Virus record (IMG/VR): IMGVR_UViG_3300030380_003868
Location: 1-31,686 of that record
DNA: 31,686 nt
DNA from: a virus
Direction: 5' to 3' (one strand)
In this document: positions 1 to 7,585 of the stretch, in pieces
Layout: every line of letters begins with the position of its first letter
Position numbering within the stretch: position 1 is the first letter of the stretch
The notes under the pieces: generated by a model
The model's input: only the letters and a program-made list of their open reading frames with translations
Database searches by the model: none
Told to the model about the DNA's origin: nothing
Made by a program: the position numbers and the translations under genes

Positions 1-1
1 A

Positions 2-205
2 GCTTCTAGCTATGGCACTGTAGGTCTTACCTATGACGCCTCCGCATCTGACTTTATTGCTTACGATTCAGTAACAGAAGCTGACGCACAGTCATGGGTC
101 TGGGCTAACGGAGTAGATCAGTCTGAAACAGAGGCTAACCTTCAAAACCTTATTGACCAACAAGTAAATCCAGTAGACGCATCTGGTGTACCTTGGTCTT
201 CATAA
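2..205 (+). CDS. C-terminal part of small phage structural-type protein (DUF7936-like)
   Basis: The gene enters from the left edge and is open from position 2 to the TAA at 203-205, giving 67 residues. The visible end contains a run of the type AYDSVTEADAQSWVWANGV, then a helical ETEANLQNLIDQQV and a terminal GVPW. A Trp-containing helix, a short amphipathic helix and a final Pro-Trp is the layout I associate with the small DUF7936-type proteins found near structural genes of marine phages; this match is from memory. The start is outside the window. A 28-nt gap separates it from the next gene, so the two are probably co-transcribed. No catalytic residues are visible. Confidence 0.6.
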   Translation, partial: ASSYGTVGLTYDASASDFIAYDSVTEADAQSWVWANGVDQSETEANLQNLIDQQVNPVDASGVPWSS

Positions 206-233
206 ACCTTAACCACAACTAGGATTAACGACG

Positions 234-488
234 ATGGGAAAAAATGAAAAGACCCCAATCACCGTGAATGACAACCAATACTTTGTTGAAGATTTTAACG
301 ATCAACAACAGGCTATGGTTAATCACATCACAGATCTTGATCGCAAAATATCTAATGCGCGGTTCAACTTAGACCAGCTTGCATTTGGCCGTGAAGCCTT
401 TGTAAGCGCTCTTGCTCAGACTTTGAGCGGTGCTGAGGAGATCTCTGATGAGGACTACGAACAAGTATCTGCTGATACTGTTAATTAG
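234..488 (+). CDS. Small phage protein, DUF6447-like, helical
   Basis: An 84-residue acidic protein. The N-terminus carries a short beta-like stretch (ITVNDNQYFVEDFN), followed from about residue 25 by a long helix (QQAMVNHITDLDRKISNARFNLDQLAFGREAFVSALAQTL). A small strand-turn motif and a helix that could form a coiled coil is the pattern of the short DUF6447-type proteins common in cyanophages and other marine phages; no function is established that I know of. The last 41 nt overlap the start of the next gene in another frame, which suggests translational coupling. Confidence 0.6.
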   Translation: MGKNEKTPITVNDNQYFVEDFNDQQQAMVNHITDLDRKISNARFNLDQLAFGREAFVSALAQTLSGAEEISDEDYEQVSADTVN

Positions 489-1152
489 TATTGCCGGTCC
501 TGTCTTCGGGCAGGACACCCCAGAGGTAGATCCTGCGCCGGAAGTAGATCCTCCGCCAGTAAGAGATGACGGTGAGTTTGAGCCAGACCTTGATGGTGAA
601 GGTGACGACACAAATATTGAGGGCGACTTAAACACGTCAAACTCGAACAACAACAACGTCAGCAAAACATTTAATGGCGCTGGAAGCAGATCTATGCCTG
701 CATCCACGGCGATTGCACCGTCGCTTATGAGCAATGGTTCTGAGTCTTGTTTGCAATCTATTTCTGGTGGATTGCAATTAGTCGGTATTGGCGTGTCTTC
801 GGGCAAATATATGCAAGATGTAGAATGTAACCGCAGACGTGACGCTATTACTCTGTCAAACATGGGTATGAAAGTCGCCGCAGTGGCTTTAATGTGCCAA
901 AACCCAAAAGTATGGAGAGCCATGTTTATGTCTGCTACTCCGTGTCCTATAATTCGTTCTGGACGATTAGTTGTAGGTAAATCAGCGCTCTTAACTATTA
1001 AACAACAACCTGAGTTGCATATACCGGACTATGAAGAGGAAAAAATTTTTTACGACAAAATTTTAGGTGTGGGGGAAGATACCGGCAATGAAGAGACTGA
1101 TTCTCGCAGTATTTCTGATCGTTACCGCACCAGTATACGCGACGGAAATTAA
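448..1152 (+). CDS. Secreted protein of unknown function in lysis-proximal cluster
   Basis: I chose ATG 448 over the in-frame ATG at 430 because it begins directly with a classical Sec signal peptide: MRTTNK, a hydrophobic core LLILLISIAG and a likely cleavage after VFG (residue ~21). There is no lipobox cysteine, so this looks like a signal-peptidase-I substrate and not a lipoprotein. Mature residues ~22-80 are very acidic and Pro/Asp/Asn-rich; a compact part follows with four cysteines (SESC, DVEC, LMC, TPC) that could form disulfides in the periplasm. The start lies inside the previous gene (41-nt overlap). I do not recognise the family. It sits between structural and lysis genes, so a role in exit or envelope interaction is possible but unproven. 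Confidence 0.7.
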   Translation: MRTTNKYLLILLISIAGPVFGQDTPEVDPAPEVDPPPVRDDGEFEPDLDGEGDDTNIEGDLNTSNSNNNNVSKTFNGAGSRSMPASTAIAPSLMSNGSESCLQSISGGLQLVGIGVSSGKYMQDVECNRRRDAITLSNMGMKVAAVALMCQNPKVWRAMFMSATPCPIIRSGRLVVGKSALLTIKQQPELHIPDYEEEKIFYDKILGVGEDTGNEETDSRSISDRYRTSIRDGN

Positions 1153-1942
1153 CGACTTAGTTAACACCTCGCAAAGTATTAGAGATACCTTTGCTTATGG
1201 TATTAAAACTATTGCAGGTGGCGAAGCATATGCTTTGGACGGGAACATAGCGCCCGCCATGGCTCAAAACGGGCATATTACGGAAGCTCAACAAAACGCC
1301 TACAACGCGGCAGTTGCCGCAGTAAAAGCCGCCACATATACCTACGATCCCGGTGCTGATCAATATTTTCAAGACCAAGCAGATCAAGCCATGGATCAAG
1401 TATCAGAGATGATCGATGCGTATGTAGAAGCGGCACAAACGATCATCATGGTTGCAACCGTTAATGAGATGGCACAAGACGCGCAGTCTGCGGCAGATGA
1501 ACGAGAGGCCATGGCACTTCAAGAATTTATGGGTGCTAACGACGTAACTTTAGAAGACGGTGAAATAGAAGCCTATAACGACGCTTTATCTAACACTGAA
1601 GAAGCTATTCAAGTCGCGGCGGCATACATGGCTGTAGCTAATGATGAAAACTTGTTGGAGCAAGCTAATGACATGGCTTTTGACTTACAAGTTACCTATG
1701 AAGAAGCGGCGTCCGTGTTTTTTGATTTAGACACAACCGCCGTTTGGGTGTCTTTTGATGGAGGGAGCACTATCCAAGGCTTACAGGTAGGTAACTATTT
1801 CGTACAGGCGGAAGATGTTCTTACAAGAGCAGAGACTCAGGAGTTTTGGATTACCTCTCCTGAAGGCGGTTGCTGGTTCAATTACAGCACTGAAGAAAGA
1901 GAGCAGTGTTTACAAGAGCAGGGAATAACATATGGCCCTTGA
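1088..1942 (+). CDS. Secreted helical protein of unknown function
   Basis: ATG 1088 is preferred over an upstream in-frame start at 1067 because the protein then begins MKRLILAVFLIVTAPVYA, a textbook signal peptide with AxA-type cleavage near residue 18. The 284-residue product is acidic and Ala/Glu/Gln-rich. Residues ~60-200 look mostly helical (repeated AAVAAV, DQAMDQVSEMIDAY, DEREAMALQEFM). The C-terminal ~70 residues contain Trp, Gly and Cys (GGCWFNYSTEEREQCLQEQG) and may fold as a small beta domain with one disulfide. It overlaps the previous secreted gene by 65 nt and the next gene by 11 nt. Two overlapping Sec substrates directly before the holin region is unusual. No family was recognised. 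Confidence 0.7.
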   Translation: MKRLILAVFLIVTAPVYATEINDLVNTSQSIRDTFAYGIKTIAGGEAYALDGNIAPAMAQNGHITEAQQNAYNAAVAAVKAATYTYDPGADQYFQDQADQAMDQVSEMIDAYVEAAQTIIMVATVNEMAQDAQSAADEREAMALQEFMGANDVTLEDGEIEAYNDALSNTEEAIQVAAAYMAVANDENLLEQANDMAFDLQVTYEEAASVFFDLDTTAVWVSFDGGSTIQGLQVGNYFVQAEDVLTRAETQEFWITSPEGGCWFNYSTEEREQCLQEQGITYGP

Positions 1943-2462
1943 AGATATAGAGATTGACGTAGGCGGAACTAAATTTAAGGGTATTTGGATTGCCATTTTA
2001 TTTACTTTTGGTTCGTCTTTAGGTGGTGGTATTTGGGCCGTGTCTAGTTTTTTCTCAGAACTTGAAGCACAAAATGAAGCGGTTGAGTCGGCGGTTGCAC
2101 AAGCTAACACTCTTGAAGCACGGTTTACGGACCTTAAAGAAAATTCAGACACCAAGTTACAAGCTTATCAAGTCATTATTTCAGGCGTAGAACAATCTCT
2201 AGAAGATAATGATGTTGCAGGGTTGCAAGGTAAATTAGCAGAATTAGGAACTAATTTAGAGGCCATCATGGAAGCTCAAAAAGAGCTTTTAGATATGCGG
2301 GACAGGGTAGCTTCTGTTGAGAAAAGTAATGCTGAATCTGTCCTTACTGTGCAAAATCGGGTAGAGTCGCTAAGTGATGTAGATGAGCGCCTAACACGTA
2401 TCCAACGAGAAATAAATGATCTTTGGAGCGCCATGGACGATTTAGCTAACCCCTTACAGTGA
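1932..2462 (+). CDS. Membrane-anchored coiled-coil protein (possible i-spanin-like)
   Basis: A 176-residue protein with one N-terminal membrane segment at about residues 18-40 (WIAILFTFGSSLGGGIWAVSSFF), followed by a long predicted coiled coil (~42-165, rich in Glu, Lys, Leu and Gln). A single N-terminal anchor with an extended helical domain, encoded beside holin and endolysin genes, is the topology of Rz-type inner-membrane spanins, but there is no detectable Rz sequence signature and no embedded lipoprotein gene (o-spanin) was seen. The name therefore rests on topology and position only. The start overlaps the preceding gene by 11 nt. Confidence 0.65.
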   Translation: MALEDIEIDVGGTKFKGIWIAILFTFGSSLGGGIWAVSSFFSELEAQNEAVESAVAQANTLEARFTDLKENSDTKLQAYQVIISGVEQSLEDNDVAGLQGKLAELGTNLEAIMEAQKELLDMRDRVASVEKSNAESVLTVQNRVESLSDVDERLTRIQREINDLWSAMDDLANPLQ

Positions 2463-2469
2463 GTTGCAT

Positions 2470-2700
2470 ATGGACATTGGCGAAAAAGCTTTGATGAGAT
2501 TAGATGCTCACGAACGCGAATGTCTAGTTCGTTACAAAGCTATTCAAGATATTTTGTCTAAACACGACGGTCGTTTTGACAAGTTAGAGCAAGATGCAAA
2601 AGACGGTTTTGCCAAAATAGAACGTTACATTGTTTGGGGTGTTGGTCTTTTAGCTACTTTAATAACCTTATTTATGGGGTTGGCGGAGTTTGTTAGATGA
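2470..2700 (+). CDS. Small one-TM protein with cytoplasmic helix, XhlA/holin-like
   Basis: A 76-residue protein starting at ATG 2470; a TTG two codons upstream is a less likely start. Residues ~5-50 form a charged amphipathic helix (HERECLVRYKAIQDILSKHDGRFDKLEQDAKDGF), and residues ~53-72 a single membrane segment (YIVWGVGLLATLITLFMGLA). A KHDxRxxKLE helix before one C-terminal membrane span resembles XhlA/holin-associated proteins of defective prophages. It overlaps the following three-TM holin by 4 nt (ATGA). A lysis role is inferred from topology and neighbours. Confidence 0.65.
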   Translation: MDIGEKALMRLDAHERECLVRYKAIQDILSKHDGRFDKLEQDAKDGFAKIERYIVWGVGLLATLITLFMGLAEFVR

Positions 2701-3176
2701 ATTTTGACAAAGTAAAAGGGTTAGTAGGATCCCTTGCTCCTACACTTGGGTCCGCTTTGGGCGGTCCTGTCGGCGGTGCGGCGGCATCTATGTTGGCAAA
2801 CGTGCTTGGTTGCGATCCTGTTCCAGCAAAAATAGAAAAAGCCCTACAACAAGCTACACCTGAGCAGTTAGCTGAAATCAAAAAAGCTGAATTGGATTTT
2901 GAGGTCCGCATGAAGGAACTCGAAGTGGACGTGTTTGCGCTTGAAACTAAAGACATTCAGGATGCTCGAAGGACCTTCGCACAAGATTGGACAGCCAAAA
3001 TTATCGCAATCACAATGGTGTTTTTCTTTTGTGGGTACATCGCCATGATTACGATCATGCCGCCAGAGCAAAATTCAATGGAGCTTATTAACCTTGTGCT
3101 GGGTTACATGGGCGGCTTGGTAAGTGCGGTCGTCTCATATTTCTTCGGTTCAAGTCAGATGCGAGATAGCAAATGA
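2697..3176 (+). CDS. Holin, three-TM GTA/phage type
   Basis: A 159-residue protein matching the layout of the 'holin of 3TMs, gene-transfer release' family. It has a Gly/Ala-rich N-terminal segment (residues ~8-37, GSLAPTLGSALGGPVGGAAASML), a charged amphipathic middle (~45-98, with ATPEQLAEIKKAELDFE and FALETKDIQDARR), then two strong membrane spans at ~101-121 and ~130-150. The motif 'ETKDIQDARR..FAQDW' just before the second span is typical of this group. Holins form inner-membrane lesions that release endolysin at a set time. The gene is coupled on both sides by 4-nt overlaps, to the upstream small TM gene and to the endolysin downstream. Confidence 0.8.
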   Translation: MNFDKVKGLVGSLAPTLGSALGGPVGGAAASMLANVLGCDPVPAKIEKALQQATPEQLAEIKKAELDFEVRMKELEVDVFALETKDIQDARRTFAQDWTAKIIAITMVFFFCGYIAMITIMPPEQNSMELINLVLGYMGGLVSAVVSYFFGSSQMRDSK

Positions 3177-3604
3177 GTAAGCTCATTACACAATTAAAGC
3201 GCCATGAAGGTGTAAAGAAGTTTTGTTATCTGTGTCCGGCTGGTTTTGAGACTATTGGCGTGGGCAGAAACATAAGCGAAAACAACGGCTTAGGTTTATC
3301 AGACGATGAAATAGATTACCTTTTGGAAAACGACATCAAACGATGCAAGCAAGAATTGATCGCACTGTCGTGGTTCATGGACCTTGATCCCGTACGTCAA
3401 GACGCCATCGTTAACCTGTGTTTTAATCTAGGTATGACGCGCCTGCTGGGTTTCAAAAACGCTCTTGCGGCGATGGAAGCGGGGGATTACTCGAAAGCCG
3501 CTGACGAATTTTACGATTCTCGTTGGGCCAAGCAGGTAGGATCACGCGCCAACGAAGTTTGCGAAATGATTCGCACAGGTCGATACGGAGAAGGGTATGC
3601 GTAA
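3173..3604 (+). CDS. Endolysin, T4-type lysozyme (glycoside hydrolase family 24)
   Basis: A 143-residue muramidase that should cleave the MurNAc-GlcNAc bond of peptidoglycan. The GH24 active-site region is clear: KRHEGVKKFCYLCPAGFETIGVGR. Glu12 is the catalytic acid, and Thr27 in TIGVG matches T4 lysozyme Thr26. The position of T4 Asp20 is Cys21, giving the E-x8-C-x5-T variant known in part of the family. Later conserved segments are LSDDEIDYLLENDI, 'RQDAIVNLCFNLG', GFKNALAAMEAGD and SRWAKQVGSRANE. There is no signal peptide or N-terminal anchor, so export would depend on the holin directly upstream (4-nt overlap). It ends the lysis cluster. Confidence 0.92.
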   Translation: MSKLITQLKRHEGVKKFCYLCPAGFETIGVGRNISENNGLGLSDDEIDYLLENDIKRCKQELIALSWFMDLDPVRQDAIVNLCFNLGMTRLLGFKNALAAMEAGDYSKAADEFYDSRWAKQVGSRANEVCEMIRTGRYGEGYA

Positions 3605-3609
3605 TACTG

Positions 3610-3637
3610 TTCAAGCGACAAATAGTGATCCTATAAT
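3610..3637 (+). promoter_or_regulatory. Candidate sigma70-type promoter for tail module
   Basis: A perfect -10 hexamer TATAAT lies at 3632-3637, with a weak -35 (TTCAAG, 3610-3615) at 16 nt. It is in the 49-nt gap between the endolysin and the tail gene, the only untranslated break in the first 5.8 kb. It would start a transcript about 10 nt before the tail gene ATG, leaving a very short leader. Confidence 0.45.
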
Positions 3638-3653
3638 GTGGACGTACTAATGT

Positions 3654-5543
3654 ATGCCGCTTACCAAACTTCAATTCAGACCCGGTATTGTTAGAGACAC
3701 CACCTCCTACACCAATGAAGGAGGATGGTTCGACTGCGATAAAGTGCGTTTTAGGCAGGGTGTGCCTGAAAGAATTGGAGGATGGGAGAGAATCTCTAAC
3801 TCTGAATTTCAAGGCACGGCTCGCGGACTAAAACCGTTTAAAGCTTTAGACGGCACGTCTTTTATGGGCGTAGGTACACACCTTAAATACTATGTTGAAG
3901 AAGGTGGTGGCTATAATGACATTACACCTATTCGAGCCACTACTGCGGCGGGCGATGTTACTTTTGCCGCTACTAATGGTAGCTCAACCCTTACTGTAAC
4001 CGATAACGGACACGGTGCTGTAGCTAACGACTTTGTTACTTTCAGTGGTGCTGTTACGTTGGGTGGCAACATCACAGCAACTGTTTTAAACCAAGAATAT
4101 CAAATAGTTACAGTACCCACAGCTAACTCGTACACTATTACTGCCAAAGACACTAGCGGCACAACAGTAACTGCCAACTCCAGTGATACCGGTAACGGCG
4201 GCTCTTCTATTGTGGGCGCGTATCAAATAAACGTAGGTCTGGATACATCGGTAGCTGGCTCCGGTTGGGGCGCAGGTACGTGGGGCCGTGGTACATGGGG
4301 CAGTACGGCTACATTAACAGCCGTTACCGACATTTTACGTTTGTGGTCACATGATAACTTTGGTGAAGATTTAATTATCAATGTTCGCGACGGTGGTATT
4401 TTTTATTGGGATAAAAGCACAAGCAGTTCGCCTTACCAACGAGCGGTGGCTTTGTCGGATAGGTCTGGTTCAGACAGCACGACACCTACAATAGCTAAAG
4501 GGGTATTAGTTTCGGATCGGGACAGGCACGTAATTGTGTTTGGCTGTGACCCTGAAAACAATATTGGTGTGCAGGATCCCATGTTGATTCGGTTTAGTGA
4601 TCAAGAAGACCCTACTGTTTGGCAATCAACGGCGACTAACACCGCAGGTGACCTGCGTTTGGGTTCAGGTTCAGAAATTGTCACTGCGACCGAAACACGT
4701 CAGCAAGTTCTTGTGTTTACGGACACGGCGGTCTATGCCATGCAGTTCTTAGGTCCGCCTTTTACGTTTGGTGTGAATCTAATCTCTGAAAACGTGACCA
4801 TCATGGCACCAAATGCCACAAAAGCTGTGGACGACATGGTGTTTTGGATGGGCATTGAGGATTTCTACGTCTACAACGGTCAAGTGCAAAAGCTACCTTG
4901 CACTGTTAGGTCGTATGTATTTAACGACTTTAACGATGCGCAGGCTGAAAAAACGTTTGCAACATTAAACTCTTCTTATAACGAAGTGTGGTGGTTCTAC
5001 CCGTCGGCAGACTCAGATGAAGTTGACCGATACGTTGTGTATAACTATCTAGAAAAAGTGTGGTATTACGGCAATTTAGCACGTACTGCATGGGTTGATC
5101 GGGGCATCAACGGATACCCACGGGCCACGGGCACCGACCATTACGTCTACAACCATGAGTTTGGTATTGATGACGGCAGTACCGTGCCCAGTCAAGCGGT
5201 GGATAGTTACATTGAATCAAGTCAAATTGACATTGGCGATGGCGACAACTTTGCGTTTATACGCCGTTTAATACCCGACATCACATTTGACGGGTCTACG
5301 GCTACCTCTCCGTCTGTAGATTTTGTTGTTAAAACCAGAAACTTTCCCGGTGCGGCATACACTTCTACATCAACCAGTGACATTGTACGAAGCGCTACGG
5401 TTCCTGTAGAGCAGTTTACAGACCAAGCGCATATACGGTTGCGAGGTCGAAGTTTGGCACTACGTATTAATGGAGATGAGCTTGGCGTCAAGTGGCGTTT
5501 GGGTAGCCCACGGCTTGATATAAGACCCGATGGTAGGCGCTAA
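3654..5543 (+). CDS. Tail structural protein, packaged-DNA stabilisation-like (P22 gp10-type)
   Basis: A 629-residue virion protein. The N-terminus MPLTKLQFRPGIVRDTTSYTNEGGWFDCDKVRFRQGVPERIGGW is the hallmark of the tail/stabilisation proteins of many marine podoviruses. In P22 the related protein plugs the portal after packaging and joins the tail needle. Residues ~95-190 are a Thr/Val/Gly-rich beta insert (VTVTDNGHGAVANDFVTFSG type) that could be an Ig-like decoration. A glycine/tryptophan motif (GWGAGTWGRGTWG, around residue 205) precedes the main beta-rich body. ATG 3654 keeps the conserved N-terminus; the ATG at 3650 is in another frame and soon stops. The Shine-Dalgarno is poor. The stop touches the ATG of the next gene. 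The role is from family resemblance and not measured. Confidence 0.8.
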   Translation: MPLTKLQFRPGIVRDTTSYTNEGGWFDCDKVRFRQGVPERIGGWERISNSEFQGTARGLKPFKALDGTSFMGVGTHLKYYVEEGGGYNDITPIRATTAAGDVTFAATNGSSTLTVTDNGHGAVANDFVTFSGAVTLGGNITATVLNQEYQIVTVPTANSYTITAKDTSGTTVTANSSDTGNGGSSIVGAYQINVGLDTSVAGSGWGAGTWGRGTWGSTATLTAVTDILRLWSHDNFGEDLIINVRDGGIFYWDKSTSSSPYQRAVALSDRSGSDSTTPTIAKGVLVSDRDRHVIVFGCDPENNIGVQDPMLIRFSDQEDPTVWQSTATNTAGDLRLGSGSEIVTATETRQQVLVFTDTAVYAMQFLGPPFTFGVNLISENVTIMAPNATKAVDDMVFWMGIEDFYVYNGQVQKLPCTVRSYVFNDFNDAQAEKTFATLNSSYNEVWWFYPSADSDEVDRYVVYNYLEKVWYYGNLARTAWVDRGINGYPRATGTDHYVYNHEFGIDDGSTVPSQAVDSYIESSQIDIGDGDNFAFIRRLIPDITFDGSTATSPSVDFVVKTRNFPGAAYTSTSTSDIVRSATVPVEQFTDQAHIRLRGRSLALRINGDELGVKWRLGSPRLDIRPDGRR

Positions 5544-5842
5544 TGAGTTCGCGTCGTCTTGTAAGACCGCAGTTCCCAGTACCGCCGGGAATGTACGATC
5601 AGTCGTATATGGCATCTGTGGTACAATCGTTTTCAGTATTTTTGGAGCAGTTAAACAACCCCGGTGATGTTCGAGCGACGGATTTAACCTTGACGAACTT
5701 ACCAACTAATGACTCGGGACTTGAAGTTGGTGCTGTTTTTCAGCAAGATGGGATCCTGAAAATAACACTTTCGCATAAGCCGCATCCCGCTGGTGTCGCG
5801 GCCTCTAGCGCAGTCGGTACAGTAACTGTAACGACTACCTAA
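5543..5842 (+). CDS. Small tail-associated protein, unknown function
   Basis: A 99-residue protein that begins at the last base of the tail gene stop codon (TAATG), so it is translationally coupled. The N-terminal half is conserved-looking (RRLVRPQFPVPPGMYDQSYMASVVQSFSVFLEQLNNPGDVRATDLTLTNLPT), with an amphipathic helix around residues 22-38 and a beta-rich C-terminal half. I have seen this layout as a hypothetical protein directly after the same tail gene in uncultured marine phages, but no function is known to me. A structural or chaperone role is a guess from position. Confidence 0.7.
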   Translation: MSSRRLVRPQFPVPPGMYDQSYMASVVQSFSVFLEQLNNPGDVRATDLTLTNLPTNDSGLEVGAVFQQDGILKITLSHKPHPAGVAASSAVGTVTVTTT

Positions 5843-5869
5843 ATAGGCTCTTCACGAAAGGTATGACAC

Positions 5870-7585
5870 ATGGCGGCAATAGCTCAAGACTACAAAAAAC
5901 CAGAGCCTTTTGAGGTTCCTGAAGGCGGTCTTGCTTCTTTCCTTACAGCGACCACTGGCGAGTGGGCTGAAGCAACCAACGACGATTATATTCCAGAAAC
6001 CGGCATTGCCGGAGTAAAACAAGTAGCTGACAAGCTTGCAGAGTATGGACGGTACGAAGATGAGTACATGGTTCACGCGGCAGAAGGCGAAACGGTTATT
6101 CCTGCACAGGTTTTGGATCTAAACCCACGGCTCAAGGCCAAGTTGTTCAAAGAAATGCGGGACATGGGCCTCGAACCAGAGCGTTATGTTGTTGGTAGCG
6201 AGTTTAACTCTATTAACCCCGTTACCGGTCAACCTGAGTTTTTTCTTAAGAAAATTTTTAAAAGCGTTAAAAAAGCCGTCAAGAAAGTTGTAAAAGTATT
6301 TAAAAAGATAGCTCCAGTTGTACTGCCTTTTGCTTTAAATGCTGTGTTTCCGGGCATGGGCACCGTTCTTTCTGGCGCACTTGGCTCTGGTTTAGGCACA
6401 GCCATACAAGGCGGGAACTTAAAAGACGTGTTAAAAGCCGCCGCGATTGGTGGCGCGGCAGGTTATGTTGGTGGAAAGATTACCGGTGCCGAAACGGCGA
6501 TGGGTGACGACCCCTTTAAATTCCAAAACCCGTTTGGTGGAGCAGAACAAGCCGCTACCAGTGCTACGTCTGATGTAGTTGCACAAAACGTAGGAGCTAC
6601 ACCTGCTACTACACCACCTTCCGGTGCCTTACCTCCCGCAAGTGACTTATCACCTTTAAACATGACTCCCTCCGGCGGTTTAACCCCTCTTGAAGCACAA
6701 GTTGCTCAAGGTCTTTCACCCACGACACCTTCGCCTGCCGTAGGTACAGATTTTGTTGGACAGGCCGCCAATGCGGGAGCTGTTAGCACACCCGTAGCAG
6801 GGGATATTTCGTCTAGTCTGCTTCAACCTGAACAAGTTTCTGGCATGACAGCGGCAGGACAACCCTTACCACAAGGCGTAGATCCCAGTACTTTGAATAT
6901 TTCAAACACTACAACTGCGGGTGATGTTCTTTCTGGAACAGCTACTCCGGACGTTACTCCGTCTTATTTACAAGCTGTTGATTCTGGTCGAAATGTTTTT
7001 GAGAGAGCGGGTGATTATCTATTTAGAGGCGGTCGTTCTCCCGCTGAAATTGCTATGGAGGCAAGCCGTGCGGGTATGGATGCCGCTCAATTAGCTCGAC
7101 AAGAAGCATTATCAATGGGATTAACGCAGGGCGAAACTTCTAAATATGTTTTAGAAGCGGTAAACGCGGCTAAAGCCGGTGTGCAACCCGGCATGTTCCA
7201 AAAATACGGTCCTATTTCACTTTTAGCCGCAGGAGCTATGGGTGCCGCAGGTGGCTTTGAGACACCTGAAATGGAGCCTTTGTATGACCCCTATGGTGGT
7301 GCTACCGGCATGAGTTTGCTTGAGCAAAACAGAGCTATGTATGCACCCGGTGTCTTCCGATATGCCGCAAACGGTGGCGATGTAGCGTTTCCAAGAATGA
7401 ACGGCGCTATATCTGGCCCCGGCACAGAAACGTCAGACGACATCCCTGCTATGTTAAGTGATGGCGAGTTTGTTATGACCGCACGTGCTGTAAGAGGCGC
7501 AGGCGGTGGCGATAGAGAGCAAGGCATGCAACGTATGTACGACATAATGCGTCGCTTCGAGGGAGGTGCTATCAGTGGCAACTGA
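5870..7585 (+). CDS. Large virion protein with membrane-active basic helix (ejection-protein-like)
   Basis: A 571-residue protein preceded by GAAAGG. Residues ~60-125 carry a segment (HAAEGETVIPAQVLDLNPRLKAKLF, RDMGLEPERYVVG, NSINPVTGQPEFF) that recurs in marine phage virion proteins. Directly after it, residues ~126-147 are a strongly basic amphipathic helix (KKIFKSVKKAVKKVVKVFKK), followed by a hydrophobic Gly/Ala-rich stretch to ~205. This combination could insert into membrane during DNA ejection. The middle is Pro/Thr/Ala-rich and probably disordered. The C-terminus ends in the widespread SDDIPAMLSDGEFVMTARAVRGAG motif, also seen at the ends of tape-measure-like proteins. It overlaps the next gene by 11 nt. 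The ejection role is inference. Confidence 0.7.
   Translation: MAAIAQDYKKPEPFEVPEGGLASFLTATTGEWAEATNDDYIPETGIAGVKQVADKLAEYGRYEDEYMVHAAEGETVIPAQVLDLNPRLKAKLFKEMRDMGLEPERYVVGSEFNSINPVTGQPEFFLKKIFKSVKKAVKKVVKVFKKIAPVVLPFALNAVFPGMGTVLSGALGSGLGTAIQGGNLKDVLKAAAIGGAAGYVGGKITGAETAMGDDPFKFQNPFGGAEQAATSATSDVVAQNVGATPATTPPSGALPPASDLSPLNMTPSGGLTPLEAQVAQGLSPTTPSPAVGTDFVGQAANAGAVSTPVAGDISSSLLQPEQVSGMTAAGQPLPQGVDPSTLNISNTTTAGDVLSGTATPDVTPSYLQAVDSGRNVFERAGDYLFRGGRSPAEIAMEASRAGMDAAQLARQEALSMGLTQGETSKYVLEAVNAAKAGVQPGMFQKYGPISLLAAGAMGAAGGFETPEMEPLYDPYGGATGMSLLEQNRAMYAPGVFRYAANGGDVAFPRMNGAISGPGTETSDDIPAMLSDGEFVMTARAVRGAGGGDREQGMQRMYDIMRRFEGGAISGN

Noticed and set aside
369-923. Antisense frame of 184 codons over the secreted protein gene
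   Set aside because: It overlaps two well-supported forward genes, has Ser/Thr-rich translation with no domain, and no ribosome site.
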